A stretch of 32,647 nt of DNA from Microcaldota archaeon (GCA_021811605.1 JAJZNR010000012.1:1-32647), one strand, 5' to 3'. Shown: positions 7,285 through 15,441, numbered from the stretch's first letter. The notes: generated from the letters alone by a model not told the origin. Translations and numbers: made by a program.

Positions 7285-7602
7285 TCAGTGAGCCATCAGC
7301 TGCAGCACGTACTGTCTCTGCCTCATGCCGATGTCGCTGAGCTTCATGTCGCCCTGTTCTACCCTGCTGCCGAGCTTTATCACGTCCGCGGTGCAGTTCG
7401 CGCAGAGTACGCCTCCGAAGAGCCTGCTGTTCGTTCTCCTCGTCTTGCCTCCTCCCGAGGCGCCGATCCCGTTGAGCTCTATCCTGCATATGGCGCAGTG
7501 AGGCTGGCCGGAGGGCGCTCTCCTATAATGGATGACCGTTCCACTCTTGATGTGTCGATGGGAGCGCTTGAAGCTCCTTGATCTATGCATTGGTTTTGGC
7601 AC
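7285..7602 (-). CDS. rpl34e: 50S ribosomal protein eL34 (L34e)
   Basis: A 105-residue zinc-ribbon ribosomal protein. It begins PKPMHRSRSFKR, matching the family's PRPMxRSRSxRR, and keeps both zinc pairs: CAIC and CANC, separated by a loop that includes RLFGGVLC. The start is a GTG at 7602, supported by the conserved N-terminus and by GGTG five bases upstream; an ATG five codons in would cut the conserved start. The loop with GASGGGKTRRT and the C-terminal extension are longer than I expect for the family. The 84-bp space before it contains a minus-strand AGCAAA(A) run and a possible TATA near 7670, so it may have a second promoter. Confidence 0.9.
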   Translation of the reverse strand: MPKPMHRSRSFKRSHRHIKSGTVIHYRRAPSGQPHCAICRIELNGIGASGGGKTRRTNSRLFGGVLCANCTADVIKLGSRVEQGDMKLSDIGMRQRQYVLQLMAH

Positions 7603-7686
7603 GTGAGCACCTTCTTTGCTTTTGCTTTTGCTTTTACTGTTTCAAGAAGAGAAAACAGAACGATAGTATTTACCAGCGAAACCTAT

Positions 7687-8175
7687 TTATGCGCTATGCT
7701 GCGGGAGCTGCGACAGCAGGGCATCCTTCTTCGCCTTGATCCTGTCTCGCAGCATGAGCGCCATTCCGAGGGAAAATCCGAACACGAACGCCGTGGCTAT
7801 GAAAAGGCTTGAATAGCTCAGCGGCACTATGAACATTATCTGGTCACCGCCGTACACGTGGAAGAGCATCGGCAGTGCCCCGTAGTACACGGCAAAGAAC
7901 AGCGGAAGGACTATGAACATTGATTTTAGCTGCCCGTTCATGCTCTCCTTAAGCAGAGGCATCAGCTCGGCCTGCTTCGCCCTGACGTCCTGCTTCATCT
8001 TGATCATCTCGGTCATTTCCCTGTTGAGCTGCTGCATGCGCGCCTGTATTTCGCGCATCTTCTTGGGATTCGACACCTTCCTCTGTATCTTGAGGGTCGT
8101 CGACGTATAGGCGATCGCGAGCAGCACTACCGCTAGTATTACGTTGAACGGCAATGGCGCGAGCAATACTGTCAT
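7687..8175 (-). CDS. DUF106/EMC3-like membrane protein (Oxa1-superfamily insertase)
   Basis: A 162-residue integral membrane protein of the DUF106 family, the archaeal relatives of EMC3, TMCO1 and YidC that help insert membrane proteins. The layout fits: one N-terminal membrane segment (about 8-28), a cytoplasmic Met/Gln-rich helical coiled coil (about 33-75: NPKKMREIQARMQQLNREM), then two hydrophobic segments (about 82-105 and 118-142). The Met-rich cytoplasmic helix is typical of the family. The ATG at 8175 lies one base after the adk stop, so the two are surely co-transcribed. Position between adk and eL34 is the usual archaeal place, downstream of the missing secY. Confidence 0.85.
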   Translation of the reverse strand: MTVLLAPLPFNVILAVVLLAIAYTSTTLKIQRKVSNPKKMREIQARMQQLNREMTEMIKMKQDVRAKQAELMPLLKESMNGQLKSMFIVLPLFFAVYYGALPMLFHVYGGDQIMFIVPLSYSSLFIATAFVFGFSLGMALMLRDRIKAKKDALLSQLPQHSA

Positions 8176-8176
8176 G

Positions 8177-8752
8177 TTATTTCCCGAAGGCGTCTTTCAG
8201 GTGGTAGACGAATGTCTCCACCGTCTGTTTGAGCTTTCCTTCCTCGTTGAATATTACGTACAAGGGAATATTTAATGCTGTCGAATAGTACGACAATGCG
8301 GCAAGATTCGCATATCTCCAGTTGTTCAGCTCGAGGTCCGTGTGCCCCTCCCTTATTCTGGTCTTGTCCCTCTCGGACCTGGCCCTTATGGTGTCGTTGT
8401 CCACGTCTATAAAGAATAAGCCGCAGAGGTTCTTGAACTTCTGCATGGATTCCTGAGGCAGGCCGGGAACGTATCTCCCGGTGTGTTCGACGAAGGCGTG
8501 TGTGTCGATCATTATGTCGTCCTTCTGGTTTGCAAGGCGGTCCCACGTCTCGGCCTTTATTTCCGCATACTGTTCGTACGGCAGCTTCCTGAGGTCGTCC
8601 CTGTCTTCTGCGAGGCCCTTTTCCTTGCAGATTTCAAGCATGTAATCGGAAAAGGTCAGCTGGCGCACGCCTTTGTATTTCTTGACAACCCCTTCCATGA
8701 CGGAGCTTTTGCCTACTCCGCGTATGCCTACAACAATGACCGCCTTTCCCAT
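8177..8752 (-). CDS. adkA: Adenylate kinase, archaeal AdkA type
   Basis: A 191-residue P-loop kinase that interconverts 2 ADP with ATP + AMP. MGKAVIVVGIRGVGKSS holds the Walker A loop, followed by LTFSDYMLEICKEKGLAEDRDDLRKL, which matches the FGxxMxExAxxxGLVxDRDxxRKL block of the archaeal trimeric AdkA family, and DIMIDTHAFV, matching VDTHxxV. I set the start at ATG 8752 rather than 8776: the TATA box (8783-8793) is about 34 bp before 8752 but only about 10 bp before 8776, so the upstream ATG would not be transcribed. It heads the five-gene cluster. The usual upstream neighbour secY is replaced by a divergent small gene. Confidence 0.9.
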   Translation of the reverse strand: MGKAVIVVGIRGVGKSSVMEGVVKKYKGVRQLTFSDYMLEICKEKGLAEDRDDLRKLPYEQYAEIKAETWDRLANQKDDIMIDTHAFVEHTGRYVPGLPQESMQKFKNLCGLFFIDVDNDTIRARSERDKTRIREGHTDLELNNWRYANLAALSYYSTALNIPLYVIFNEEGKLKQTVETFVYHLKDAFGK

Positions 8753-8782
8753 AGAATCCGTTAGATAGTTAGACATCTCAAC

Positions 8783-8793
8783 ATTTAAATATA
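8783..8793. promoter_or_regulatory. Palindromic TATA box shared by adkA and the divergent gene
   Basis: ATTTAAATATA contains the perfect palindrome ATTTAAAT (8783-8790). Its centre is about 34 bp from the minus-strand adkA ATG (8752) and about 33 bp from the plus-strand ATG at 8820. No other TATA-like site is seen in the 67-bp space, so one box probably drives both directions. Confidence 0.65.
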
Positions 8794-8819
8794 ATGCTCG
8801 TCACATCTAAAATGATTTT

Positions 8820-9119
8820 ATGGTTGACCGCACAGAGGAGCCTGACGTCGTGGAGCTGACCGGCCGGCTGCTTGCCCCTGGGGGCTACGACGAAGGGCTT
8901 CGCAGGATCAGGGATGGGATACGGCACGCGGAGACGCTGGTAGCAATGGGAGCGGATGCAGGTGCAGTCGAGAATGCGCTGAGGCTCCCGCACGAAATAG
9001 ACCGCAGCATAGTGGCGATATTCGAAAGCAGGCATCCTGTGCCTAACCGCATATTGGATGCGCTTCGCGTGGAACGGAGTAGAATCGACACTTTGAAGGC
9101 GGCTTCCCTAAGGCGCTAG
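8820..9119 (+). CDS. Hypothetical protein, 99 residues
   Basis: A small soluble, charged, probably all-helical protein that I do not recognise. It starts MVDRTEEPDVVEL and contains two amphipathic helical stretches (about 24-52 and 70-95) rich in Arg, Glu and Ala. No Cys, no membrane segment and no clear motif. The start is ATG 8820, about 33 bp from the shared TATA box, so it would be nearly leaderless. It is a lone plus-strand gene between minus-strand adkA and the minus-strand thermosome gene. Base composition and codon use look like the neighbours. Confidence 0.55.
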   Translation: MVDRTEEPDVVELTGRLLAPGGYDEGLRRIRDGIRHAETLVAMGADAGAVENALRLPHEIDRSIVAIFESRHPVPNRILDALRVERSRIDTLKAASLRR

Positions 9120-9284
9120 GGCACACGGGTCAGTGCTGCTCCTTTCCGGCTGACAAACCGCGCTGGGTAGCCCTTTGCAATGATAATTAGCGTAGTGCGC
9201 TGCGGGTTCGGTATATAGAAGGCGTATGGTTCTCCCCGTGCGCTTCCAAGCGAGTCCGTGAACAGGCAGCGAGGGGCTGAAGAG

Positions 9285-9357
9285 AAATATAGAGAAGAAG
9301 GGAAAGGAAAGAAGAAATGAAAAGAAAAAGGAAAAATAAAAGAAGAGAGGGAGTTGC
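9285..9357 (-). terminator. T-rich terminator of the thermosome gene
   Basis: Directly after the thermosome stop the minus strand is an almost pure pyrimidine run of about 70 bases with many T tracts and no hairpin, the usual archaeal intrinsic terminator style. The rest of the 238-bp space (9120-9284) shows no gene. Confidence 0.7.
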
Positions 9358-11025
9358 TTACTCCATCTCGTGGCCATGACCGCCCATTCCCGGCATGCCG
9401 CCGCCCATTCCGCCGGCGGGTCCCTTGCTCCTCGAGCTTATCATGTCGTCGATCCTGAGGATTATCTCGGCGGCCTCGCTCGCGCTCGATATAGCCTGTT
9501 GCTTCACCTTGAGCGGCTCGTAGACGCCGTTCTTCAGCATGTCCCCGATGGAGTTCCTGAAGATGTCGACGCCGAACTGCGAACCCTCCTTGCTCTTGTG
9601 CTTGCTCCTCATCTGCACCAGGGTGTCTATCGCATCCATTCCAGCGCTCTCGGCTAGCGTCTTCGGAATCACCTCGACGGCGTCCGCGAACTTCACTATA
9701 GCGAGCTGCTCCCTTCCGCCCACATCGCTGGAATACTCCCTGAGGCCATTGGCGAGGTCTATCTCGATTGCGCCTCCGCCAAGAACGTACATGCCTGTCT
9801 CTATCACGCTGGATATGGCTCCGATTACGTCTACTATTGACCTCTCCGCTTCGTCGACAACCTGCTGTGTCCCGCCTCTCACGAATATCGTGACACTCTT
9901 CGGGTCCTTGCACTTCTCGATGAACACCATCTGTTCTCCGCCGATCTTTCGCTCTTCCACTGTGCCGGCGAATCCGAGATCCTTCTCGTCGAGATCGTCG
10001 AGGCTCGTGATTATCTTTGCGCCCGTGGCCCTTGCGAGCTTCTCCATGTCGCTCTTCTTGACCCTTCGGATTGCGATTATGCCGTACTTCGCGAGGTAGT
10101 GCTGAGCCACGTCGTCTATGCCCTTCTGCGTGACTATGACCGTAGCCTTGCTCTTCTTCACCTTATCTACCATGTCCTTGAGCATCTGCTCCTCCTGCTG
10201 CAGGAACGCCTGCATCTGGTCGGGGCTGGTTATCTCTATCTTTGCGTCGACCTCGGTCTTCTCAATCTCGAGGGCAACGTCCAGCAGCGCTATCTTCGCG
10301 TTGCTCACAGAGCGTGGCATGCCAGGGTGGGATATCTCCTTGTCCACAAGAACGCCGTTGATGAACTCGGTGTCTGATATCGCCTTGCCGGACTTCTTCT
10401 CAAGCTTTATGAAGTCGTGGTCTATCGTTATCTTGCCGGCTGCGTTCTTGTCCATTACCTGGCGGACCGCCTTGATGACAAGCTTGCACAGGTGTGACTT
10501 CGTCGCATCGTCGCCTACGTTCTTGGAGCCCATGGACACCATTGCGATCTTCTGCAGTGTGGCTTCGTCGTTTATGTCGACCTTCCTCGCCTTCTGCGAA
10601 AGTATCTCGTTGGCCTTCTCTGCCGCCATCTTGTAGCCCCTTATTATCGTTGTCGGGTGAATGCCCTGTTCTATAAGGTCGCCCGCCCCTTTGAGGAGCT
10701 CGCCGGCCATTATCACTACGCTGGTTGTGCCGTCCCCTACCTCCTTGTCCTGGGTCTTAGCTATGTCGACCATTATCTTCGCTACAGGATGCTCCACGTT
10801 CATCTCTTCCATGATCGTGGCGCCGTCGTTCGTTATGACTATGTCGCCGAGCTCGCTCACGAGCATCTTGTCCATCCCCTTCGGACCGAGAGTCGTCTTG
10901 ATGGCGTTCGCCACCGCTGCAGCCACTGCTATGTTGGTGCGCTGCGCATCCCTTCCGAGAAGCCTCGTGGCCCCCTCCGGGAGCAAAAGTACCTGTTGTC
11001 CACCTCCAATCTGAGATTCTGCCAT
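9358..11025 (-). CDS. thsA: Thermosome subunit (group II chaperonin)
   Basis: A 555-residue CCT/thermosome chaperonin subunit, an ATP-driven double-ring folding machine. It is complete: equatorial [11 protein letters not shown] and [10 protein letters not shown], the ATPase signature [15 protein letters not shown], the apical region, the second equatorial [15 protein letters not shown], and the flexible C-terminal tail rich in Gly-Met ([18 protein letters not shown]). The ATG at 11025 (MAESQIGG) is chosen over a GTG three codons upstream; that GTGA sits five bases before the ATG and serves better as ribosome site. A TATA-like ATATATG near 11085 would give a leader of about 35 nt. It works with prefoldin, whose beta gene is 5 kb away. 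No second subunit is in the window. Confidence 0.97.
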   Translation of the reverse strand: MAESQIGGGQQVLLLPEGATRLLGRDAQRTNIAVAAAVANAIKTTLGPKGMDKMLVSELGDIVITNDGATIMEEMNVEHPVAKIMVDIAKTQDKEVGDGTTSVVIMAGELLKGAGDLIEQGIHPTTIIRGYKMAAEKANEILSQKARKVDINDEATLQKIAMVSMGSKNVGDDATKSHLCKLVIKAVRQVMDKNAAGKITIDHDFIKLEKKSGKAISDTEFINGVLVDKEISHPGMPRSVSNAKIALLDVALEIEKTEVDAKIEITSPDQMQAFLQQEEQMLKDMVDKVKKSKATVIVTQKGIDDVAQHYLAKYGIIAIRRVKKSDMEKLARATGAKIITSLDDLDEKDLGFAGTVEERKIGGEQMVFIEKCKDPKSVTIFVRGGTQQVVDEAERSIVDVIGAISSVIETGMYVLGGGAIEIDLANGLREYSSDVGGREQLAIVKFADAVEVIPKTLAESAGMDAIDTLVQMRSKHKSKEGSQFGVDIFRNSIGDMLKNGVYEPLKVKQQAISSASEAAEIILRIDDMISSRSKGPAGGMGGGMPGMGGHGHEME

Positions 11026-11134
11026 AGAATTCACTTTTTGTTTTATTTTTTTATCGGAAATTGCGCATACATTTTAGATGTACATATATGCATACAAAGG
11101 ATTTGGCCCTGATAATCTATGCCGGAAAAGATAT

Positions 11135-11986
11135 TTATACCTTCCTCTCTCCCGACGTTATTTTGGTTATTATCGTGTCGAATTCCTTCTCGACATCCCT
11201 GTTGGAAAGCACATGGATGGCGCCCCTGTCGGTCAGGTCCGCTACTTCCGGACGGGCCCTTATTATGCCCAACAGCTCGCTCTGCAGGGTGGATACCACG
11301 TTCTCGGTGTTCTTGCTCGGCTTGCCGTTGGACATGTTCTCTATCACCCCCAATATCGGAGCGTTCATCCGCTTCGCCATCAGCCCCGACCTGATGGAGT
11401 TCATCGCAGCGATGCGCTGCGGGTTCGTTACTATGACAAAGCCGTCGAGGTCGAGGAGCTGCATTATCGATAGCGGTGCATCAGAAGTCCCTGGGGGGAG
11501 ATCCACCACGAGGTAATCCAGCTCGCCCCAGTCCGTGTTCTCGAGGAAGTCGCTAATCATCTTCGCCACCAGCGGCCCCCTCCAGATTATTGGCCGCTTG
11601 AGCTCATCGACAAGCATAGCAGTGGACGCTACCTTTACCCCCTCTTTATCAACCGGTTTGAGCGGCATTACCGGTTCCATCTTTGTGTCCTCCATTCCGA
11701 GGAACATAGTCACGTTGGGGCAGTCTATGTCGGCGTCGAGAAGGCCCACCCTGAAGCCCTTCTTCGAGAGCGAGAACGCAAGGTTTATCGCCACCGTGGT
11801 CTTCCCTACCCCGCCCTTGGCGCTGTAGACGCCTATGCGGTGCTTTACCTTAGCCAGCTTCTGCTTTATCCTCTGCTTCTGCTGGATAACCCTAAGAAAA
11901 GATGGGTGCATGCCGGGCTGGTGCCCGTGCTGGTGTTGTGCGTGGTCGGTATGTGCGGCGTGTCCAGCGTGTTCGTTGTCTTCCAT
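11135..11986 (-). CDS. Mrp/NBP35-type P-loop ATPase with His-rich N-terminus, lacking CxxC
   Basis: A 283-residue Mrp/ApbC/NBP35-family protein, normally a scaffold and carrier that passes Fe-S clusters to target enzymes. The deviant Walker A is SAKGGVGKTT (55-64); DADIDCPNVT and DLPPGTSDAPLS are the other family blocks. In the usual family the ENMS block is followed by a CPxC pair that holds the bridging cluster; here ENMSNGKPSKNTEN has no Cys, and the whole protein has a single Cys (in DIDCP). Instead the first 27 residues hold eight His (HAGHAAHTDHAQHQHGH), a likely metal-binding tail. The start is ATG 11986. A weak TATA-like site lies near 12050-12066. It may be an Fe-S carrier using other ligands, or a metal-handling relative. 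No MIP18-like partner is adjacent. Confidence 0.85.
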   Translation of the reverse strand: MEDNEHAGHAAHTDHAQHQHGHQPGMHPSFLRVIQQKQRIKQKLAKVKHRIGVYSAKGGVGKTTVAINLAFSLSKKGFRVGLLDADIDCPNVTMFLGMEDTKMEPVMPLKPVDKEGVKVASTAMLVDELKRPIIWRGPLVAKMISDFLENTDWGELDYLVVDLPPGTSDAPLSIMQLLDLDGFVIVTNPQRIAAMNSIRSGLMAKRMNAPILGVIENMSNGKPSKNTENVVSTLQSELLGIIRARPEVADLTDRGAIHVLSNRDVEKEFDTIITKITSGERKV

Positions 11987-12086
11987 AATGACCGTTCCTT
12001 TTCATTCGTAGGTTCCGTCTATTTTGGTAGCGTTTGTTTTGCTGTGTATGCAATAAAGATAAATGATACTGATAACGTGAACGTTC

Positions 12087-12179
12087 TCAGGCTACGGATC
12101 CCCCTGCCCCCTTCTTGAGGGTTTTCCCGAATCCGCATACCAGATACATCAGTTCATCTGTGTATATACGCCTTTCCAT
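12087..12179 (-). CDS. Possible 30-residue small protein
   Basis: A short open frame that begins MERRIYTDELMYLV and ends KKGAGGSVA. It is Lys/Arg-rich with one Cys. A GTGAGG ribosome-site-like sequence lies just before the ATG at 12179, but inside the 12183-12198 hairpin, so translation could be hairpin-controlled if real. No homologue is known to me and chance cannot be excluded at this length. Confidence 0.22.
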   Translation of the reverse strand: MERRIYTDELMYLVCGFGKTLKKGAGGSVA

Positions 12180-12182
12180 AAG

Positions 12183-12198
12183 CCCGCCTCACGGCGGG
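12183..12198. other. GC-rich hairpin
   Basis: CCCGCC, a 4-base loop, then GGCGGG: a perfect 6-bp inverted repeat. No T run follows on either strand, so it does not look like an intrinsic terminator. Confidence 0.6.
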
Positions 12199-12426
12199 AG
12201 CTTTGCTCGTGGTTGATTCTGCCAAGAAATCCCGAGTGTTGCTCATGGCTGTTTTTTCTGCTACCTGGACTCTTCATGGAGTGGAAGAAGGGGAGTTTAT
12301 GGGGGAGTTATGGGCCGCGTCTGCGGCGGGCAAAGATTAAAATAAGCGTATGTTCATAACATCTTTTACACCCAGTACTAGAAACGGTAACTCTGTTTAT
12401 TGGAAGGGTGTGGAAAAAGTGATAGA

Positions 12427-12777
12427 ATGAAAATATCAGAACTGAAGGCAGGCGCGAGCAATGTGACCGTGCAGGGCACGGTCTCGCAGAAGGACGAACC
12501 GCGCGAAGTCGTGACGAAGTATGGCAAGAGGCTCCAGGTATGCAACATAGTGCTCAAGGACGAGTCTGGTCAAATACCGATGTCGCTCTGGGGTAAGGAC
12601 ATCGACATGGTCGGCCAGGGAGACACGATCGAGATATCGAATGGCTACGTGAACGAGTTCAGGGGCAACCCGCAGCTCTCCACTGGCAAGTTCGGAAAGA
12701 TAAAGGTTGTGTCGAAGGGCGACGGCAGTGCTGCGCCAGCGGCAGACGAGCCAAGCGAAGAGGACATGGAGCTGTAA
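12427..12777 (+). CDS. ssb: Single-OB-fold ssDNA-binding protein (RPA/SSB type)
   Basis: A 116-residue protein with one OB fold, the kind used by several archaea as single-stranded DNA-binding protein. MKISELKAGASNVTVQGTV, then CNIVLKDESGQIPMSLWGKD and IEISNGYVNEFRGNPQLSTGKFGKI, follow the pattern of the crenarchaeal SSB. The fold covers about residues 3-97; a Gly/Ala/Pro linker and an acidic tip (PSEEDMEL) follow, echoing the acidic partner-binding tail of bacterial SSB. The ATG at 12427 is preferred over a TTG at 12400 because GTGAT sits 4 bases upstream. The downstream pyrimidine run is its terminator. It could also be a component of a multi-subunit RPA. Confidence 0.85.
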   Translation: MKISELKAGASNVTVQGTVSQKDEPREVVTKYGKRLQVCNIVLKDESGQIPMSLWGKDIDMVGQGDTIEISNGYVNEFRGNPQLSTGKFGKIKVVSKGDGSAAPAADEPSEEDMEL

Positions 12778-12782
12778 GCTCC

Positions 12783-12833
12783 ATCGTTTTCCTTTTCTTT
12801 TCTTCTCTTCTCCTTCTTTCCTTCCATTTTCTT
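12783..12833 (+). terminator. T-rich terminator of the SSB gene
   Basis: A pyrimidine run with repeated TTTT tracts starts a few bases after the SSB stop and reaches the end of the convergent glycosyltransferase gene. No hairpin. Confidence 0.7.
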
Positions 12834-13538
12834 TTACCTTACCTTCTCGTAGTCGCTGCTCGGCTTCTTCAGGAGGTTGTATCTGACTATGTTCTTCAGA
12901 GTGTACTTGGCATAGTACGGGATACCCCAAGCCAATGTCCGCCGTGCGGAGGTAAGCGCGAGCGCTTTGTTCAGATACGCTATCTTGCCTAACCTCTTCA
13001 CCCTCTGCGAAAGGTCCCAGTCCTCTGACGTTATGTAGCTTTCGTTGAAGCCGTGTACCCTCTCGAAGGCATCCTTCCTGACTGCGAAGTTGGCGCCGAC
13101 GAGGGAGGGCACTCCGAACATTATCGAAAGCCTGATAAGGTCGACAGTGACGAACTTGTATGCCATCCTGACCCTCCTTTTCGTTTTCTCCAGCGGGTAT
13201 ATCGGGCCGGTTGCAGCGACGTAGCCGTTATTGAGCGCCCTGTCGTATTCGGCAAGCGTCCCTGGGCTGAGCTTGGTGTCGCCGTCGAGGAACATCAGTA
13301 TCTTGCCGTGCGCGGCCCTTGCGCCTATGTTACGCGACCGGCTCACGTTCGCGCCCTTCGCGAGTATGACCTTCGCGAACTTCTTCGCCAGAGTCCTTGT
13401 CCTGTCCCTGCTCCCGCCATCCACGACTATCACTTCGAAGTCCCTGAATGCCTGGCTGGCAAGACCCTCCTGCGCATAATGGATATACTTCTCTTCGTTG
13501 AGAGTCGGTATTATAACACTGATTGCAGGTCTCTTCAT
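12834..13538 (-). CDS. Family 2 glycosyltransferase
   Basis: A 234-residue GT-A fold glycosyltransferase of family 2. ISVIIPTLNEEKYI is the nucleotide-binding start, VVDGGSRDRT the second block, FLDGDTKLS the DxD-like metal site, and TSEDWDLSQR the acidic ED catalytic block. No membrane helix is evident, so it should act at the inner face of the membrane. Its ATG at 13538 overlaps the upstream flippase-like gene by 4 bp, so they form an operon. The expected role is adding a sugar to a lipid carrier for glycolipid or N-glycan synthesis; the sugar cannot be told. Confidence 0.85.
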   Translation of the reverse strand: MKRPAISVIIPTLNEEKYIHYAQEGLASQAFRDFEVIVVDGGSRDRTRTLAKKFAKVILAKGANVSRSRNIGARAAHGKILMFLDGDTKLSPGTLAEYDRALNNGYVAATGPIYPLEKTKRRVRMAYKFVTVDLIRLSIMFGVPSLVGANFAVRKDAFERVHGFNESYITSEDWDLSQRVKRLGKIAYLNKALALTSARRTLAWGIPYYAKYTLKNIVRYNLLKKPSSDYEKVR

Positions 13539-14560
13539 CCCTTTCGCCTTGGTTTCCAGTAGCGCATTGTGTAGAACAGGAAAATAGAGCCGAATATTAT
13601 TCCGAACCAGAGTGTGGCGAGCCTAGCCATTATCGCGGCTGCGTAGCTGGTGGAGCTCGGTAAGTTGAGGAATGTCTGTGACAAGGCAACCAGGGAGCCA
13701 TCAGTGACGCCTATGTTGCCGGGTATGGTTGACACCATGCCGAAGAGCGTCGATGTGGAGAACACGAAGATACTTGGGCCCAGCGCGACGTGGGGGCCCA
13801 TGGCCAGAAGTGTGAAGTAGAACGCTGACGCCCAGAGGAACGTTGCCGGGATCGTGACGAGCAGCGACACCAGATAAACGGAGGGTTTGTTCAGCACGCT
13901 CTGCGACGCAAAGTATTCGTCTCCGTATATGGTGAATATCCGGAAGAGGCCGTGCTTGCTCATGAACCCCTTCGCTGCATTGAAGAACCAGTTGTTCACC
14001 AGGAAGAGGAATATAGGCGCGACGAGGACTATGTCGGCTATGACTACGTATATCACGTAGGAGTCGAAGTATACCGAGGTGAGAAATGTAAGTATTGCGA
14101 AACCTATCGCGTCTGTGAAGATGTCCATGGTGACCACGGGTATCACCTTGATTGTGTGGGACTTGGATATCCTGCTAAGGGTATACGCCGCCACCATCCT
14201 GCCTATCTGGCCCGGGGTTATGTCCATCGCATACAGGGAGAAGTACACCGCAAGGCTCTTCCAGAACGGCGGTTTGAGCTTGTACATGCGCAGGTAATAC
14301 GACCATTTTATGTACCGCAGCGCGAGCGCGACGAACACGGAGATGAATGCCATGAGGTAGAGGAACGGGTTTGCCGACAGCATTTTGTCGATGACTGTGT
14401 TGATGCCGCCGAGCCAGGCGAGGACGAAGAACACGCAAATGCTGACAAGGAGCCCGCCGCCCACGAAGAGCCGCGCCTTGTGGATCAGCCTGCGATACTG
14501 CTCATTCCCTATGTTTCGAGGGTGCGTTATCGCGTGCCAAACGGATTCTTCTTTCGCCAT
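13535..14560 (-). CDS. YbhN/AglD-like integral membrane protein (LPG synthase TM family)
   Basis: A 341-residue polytopic membrane protein of the lysylphosphatidylglycerol synthase TM / UPF0104 family. I see about seven to eight hydrophobic segments, starting near residues 31-50. ITPGQIGRMVAAYTLSRI (about 113-131) matches the family's TPGxxGExxxxxxL core, and IPGNIGVTDGSLVAL is the second conserved block (IPGxxGxxE). In archaea such proteins often sit beside glycosyltransferases and are thought to move or modify glycolipids. The ATG at 14560 is preferred over a TTG one codon earlier. It lies 11 bp after the DUF929-like gene and overlaps the GT2 gene, so a three-gene envelope operon is likely. 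Confidence 0.8.
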   Translation of the reverse strand: MAKEESVWHAITHPRNIGNEQYRRLIHKARLFVGGGLLVSICVFFVLAWLGGINTVIDKMLSANPFLYLMAFISVFVALALRYIKWSYYLRMYKLKPPFWKSLAVYFSLYAMDITPGQIGRMVAAYTLSRISKSHTIKVIPVVTMDIFTDAIGFAILTFLTSVYFDSYVIYVVIADIVLVAPIFLFLVNNWFFNAAKGFMSKHGLFRIFTIYGDEYFASQSVLNKPSVYLVSLLVTIPATFLWASAFYFTLLAMGPHVALGPSIFVFSTSTLFGMVSTIPGNIGVTDGSLVALSQTFLNLPSSTSYAAAIMARLATLWFGIIFGSIFLFYTMRYWKPRRKG

Positions 14561-14571
14561 CAAGCATCAGC

Positions 14572-15372
14572 TCAGCTCATGTTGAGTATCCTGCCTATGT
14601 AAGGCGCGTCGCATACGTTTGCGGGCTTGAACCCGTCCATCCTGCATATCTGTGCGGTGAAAACGTCGGCGCCGCCGATTATCGACTGGGCGACTGTCGA
14701 GTTGGTGTTGTCCAGCTGTGATATTATCTGTTGGTATGTGAGCGGGTTTATGAGGCTAGGGGAGTAATCCGCACCCTGCTGCACTGACCTGTTGCCGAAG
14801 TCTATGAACGGTATGCTGCCTGTTGTGCCGTACTTTTGTATTATCGCTGTCTGCTCCGCGTTAGGCTGGTTCTGCACAGCTTTGTTCTGGTCGTATATCT
14901 CGAGACCAGTGAACGAGACGTACTGGCTGGAATACGTGGTAGGATTTATCGAGTTGTAGAAAGTGAATGTGGGTGTGGAGGCGTATACGTCCGTGGAAGA
15001 GGATGTCATGTAATGGAGATTTGTGAACGTGCCGAAACGCATGAGAGCTATTATCAGGCTCCACCTCGTGGCGGCGCAGAATGGGCAGTAGTCTCCTCCA
15101 GCGTAGAACACCTCAGGGCTTCCGTTCTCCGTGAGCAGAGAGCCGTTTACCTGGCTTGGGAATACACCTATCGCCCCGACACCAATCTTGTTGGCAAGAG
15201 TCATGTTGTTGGCTGCCGCAGACAGCGCCGACATGTCTGCCTGGCTGACGGGCAGGTCCGTGAGCGCTATATTCGCGGAGTTCCCGCCAGAGCTTACGAA
15301 AGTGTAGGCCAGAATCAGCACTATGATAAGGATTACCGCGGCTGCGATGAAAATCTTGTTTCGCTTCTCCAT
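14572..15372 (-). CDS. Membrane-anchored thioredoxin-like protein, DUF929 family
   Basis: A 266-residue protein with an N-terminal membrane anchor (about 7-25, preceded by KRNK) and the rest outside the cell. [23 protein letters not shown] carries a thioredoxin-like CPFC pair (Cys96, Cys99), the hallmark of DUF929. A second Cys pair near the C-terminus (Cys243 and Cys254) may be a structural or resolving disulfide. [10 protein letters not shown] contains the cis-Pro-like segment. The predicted role is disulfide formation or isomerisation in secreted proteins, which fits the Cys-paired surface protein of this window. The start is ATG 15372 with GGTGA as ribosome site; TATTTAATATA at 15402-15412 is the TATA box. 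It heads the operon with the flippase-like and GT2 genes. Confidence 0.78.
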   Translation of the reverse strand: MEKRNKIFIAAAVILIIVLILAYTFVSSGGNSANIALTDLPVSQADMSALSAAANNMTLANKIGVGAIGVFPSQVNGSLLTENGSPEVFYAGGDYCPFCAATRWSLIIALMRFGTFTNLHYMTSSSTDVYASTPTFTFYNSINPTTYSSQYVSFTGLEIYDQNKAVQNQPNAEQTAIIQKYGTTGSIPFIDFGNRSVQQGADYSPSLINPLTYQQIISQLDNTNSTVAQSIIGGADVFTAQICRMDGFKPANVCDAPYIGRILNMS

Positions 15373-15441
15373 TCACTCACCAAAAAACGTCTTTACCGTC
15401 TATATTAAATACCAAATATTATAAGGCTTGGCAACGACGTT

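Larger units (their letters stand above)
11987..12426. other. 440-bp intergenic region between mrp and the SSB gene
   Basis: No convincing long gene. It holds the minus-strand promoter of mrp (about 12050-12066), a GC hairpin at 12183-12198, a second small hairpin CCGC-GTCT-GCGG at 12315-12326, a tandem GGGGAGTTTATG / GGGGAGTTATG repeat near 12291-12313, and the plus-strand promoter of the SSB gene (GATTAAAATAAG, about 12335-12346). The paired hairpins and repeats would fit a small RNA, but I found no RNase P or SRP RNA signature in either strand. Confidence 0.5.

Noticed and set aside
11840-12118. Plus-strand 92-residue frame across the mrp start
   Set aside because: It is antisense to the His-rich start of mrp and has low-complexity Leu/Val composition with no ribosome site.
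12040-12400. RNase P RNA or SRP RNA
   Set aside because: Neither strand shows the conserved GGAGGAAAGTC-type or GGAAGCAGC-type cores, so I list only a structured spacer.
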